Shown here: positions 63,957-64,000 of the stretch, in pieces
Layout of the letters: each line of letters starts with the position of its first letter
Position numbering within the stretch: position 1 is the stretch's first letter
The notes under the pieces: model-generated
What the model was told of the DNA's origin: nothing
Databases searched by the model: none
Seen by the model: the letters and a program-made list of their open reading frames with translations, nothing else
From: Mesorhizobium sp. WSM3860
GTDB taxonomy: Bacteria; Pseudomonadota; Alphaproteobacteria; Rhizobiales; Rhizobiaceae
DNA: 64,000 nt
Direction: 5' to 3'
Assembly: GCF_002294995.1 (NCBI RefSeq)
Contig: NZ_NSGF01000003.1
Span: forward strand, 62,001 to 126,000
Translations under genes and position numbers: made by a program

Positions 63957-64000
63957 TCAAGCGGCCTCGGTTTCCGCAGCGAACTCTATTGCCGCGAACG
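63957..64000 (-). CDS. Possible C-terminus of a gene beyond the window
   Basis: A reverse-strand frame reads FAAIEFAAETEAA to a stop at 63957-63959 and continues past the window edge. Only about 13 codons are visible, so neither family nor reality can be judged. Confidence 0.25.
   Translation of the reverse strand, partial: FAAIEFAAETEAA

Overview
The window is about 64 kb of GC-rich chromosomal DNA from an alphaproteobacterium of the order Rhizobiales, most likely Mesorhizobium or a close relative. The pointers are a phosphatidylcholine synthase (pcs), an IalB-family protein, a BacA/BclA-like peptide-type ABC transporter, the rlpA-dac-tmk-holB-metG gene order, many GTG/TTG starts, and two kinds of intergenic palindromic repeat that I recognise from rhizobial genomes. 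There is no rRNA operon, CRISPR array, intact insertion sequence or intact prophage. Two tRNA genes are present (Ser-TGA and Val-CAC).

Layout. 1-5.7 kb: a leftward cell-wall, replication and translation block (rlpA-like, a D,D-carboxypeptidase homologue with unusual motifs, tmk, holB, and metG cut by the window edge). 5.7-8.8 kb: a gene-poor stretch around tRNA-Ser with small rhizobial proteins and a strong hairpin. 8.8-11.6 kb: a DUF930 protein, a TerC-like membrane protein and rimO. 11.6-16.3 kb: a complete leftward BMP-type (nucleoside-like) ABC uptake operon. 16.6-19.9 kb: quinone oxidoreductase, pcs, and a DUF1326/DUF2182 pair. 20-25.3 kb: a UbiH-like hydroxylase, hspQ, ialB, an orphan peptide-type binding protein and a FrnE-like DsbA protein. 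25.7-33.1 kb: a BclA-like exporter/importer, mgtE, gor, a DUF2059 protein, rpiA, gph.

33.2-41.1 kb is the most distinctive part. A CRP/FNR-type regulator converges on a 1424-residue single gene that joins a cytochrome P450, a central membrane-anchored region and a DyP-type peroxidase. Directly upstream of that gene, on the same strand, is a class III adenylate cyclase with a TolB-like/TPR tail. A perfect TGTGA-N6-TCACA site lies in the 120-bp gap before the fusion gene, and a second perfect site lies about 0.4 kb upstream of the regulator. Together these suggest a local cAMP-controlled circuit driving a two-haem enzyme.

41.5-64 kb is mixed housekeeping: an L,D-transpeptidase, a rhodanese, a hydrolase/MarR divergent pair with twin operators, moaA, mobA-mobB, a basic-amino-acid-type ABC system without its own ATPase, a 3-hydroxyisobutyrate-dehydrogenase-like enzyme, AlkD-like and Fe-S uracil-DNA glycosylase repair proteins, an Lrp regulator, a GST, a frameshifted nuclease gene, a sensor kinase, cobT, a DUF1289 protein and an aspartic protease. 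Two genes look broken (49513-49820 by internal deletion, 58914-59536 by a one-base shift), and 33581-33893 may be a third relic.
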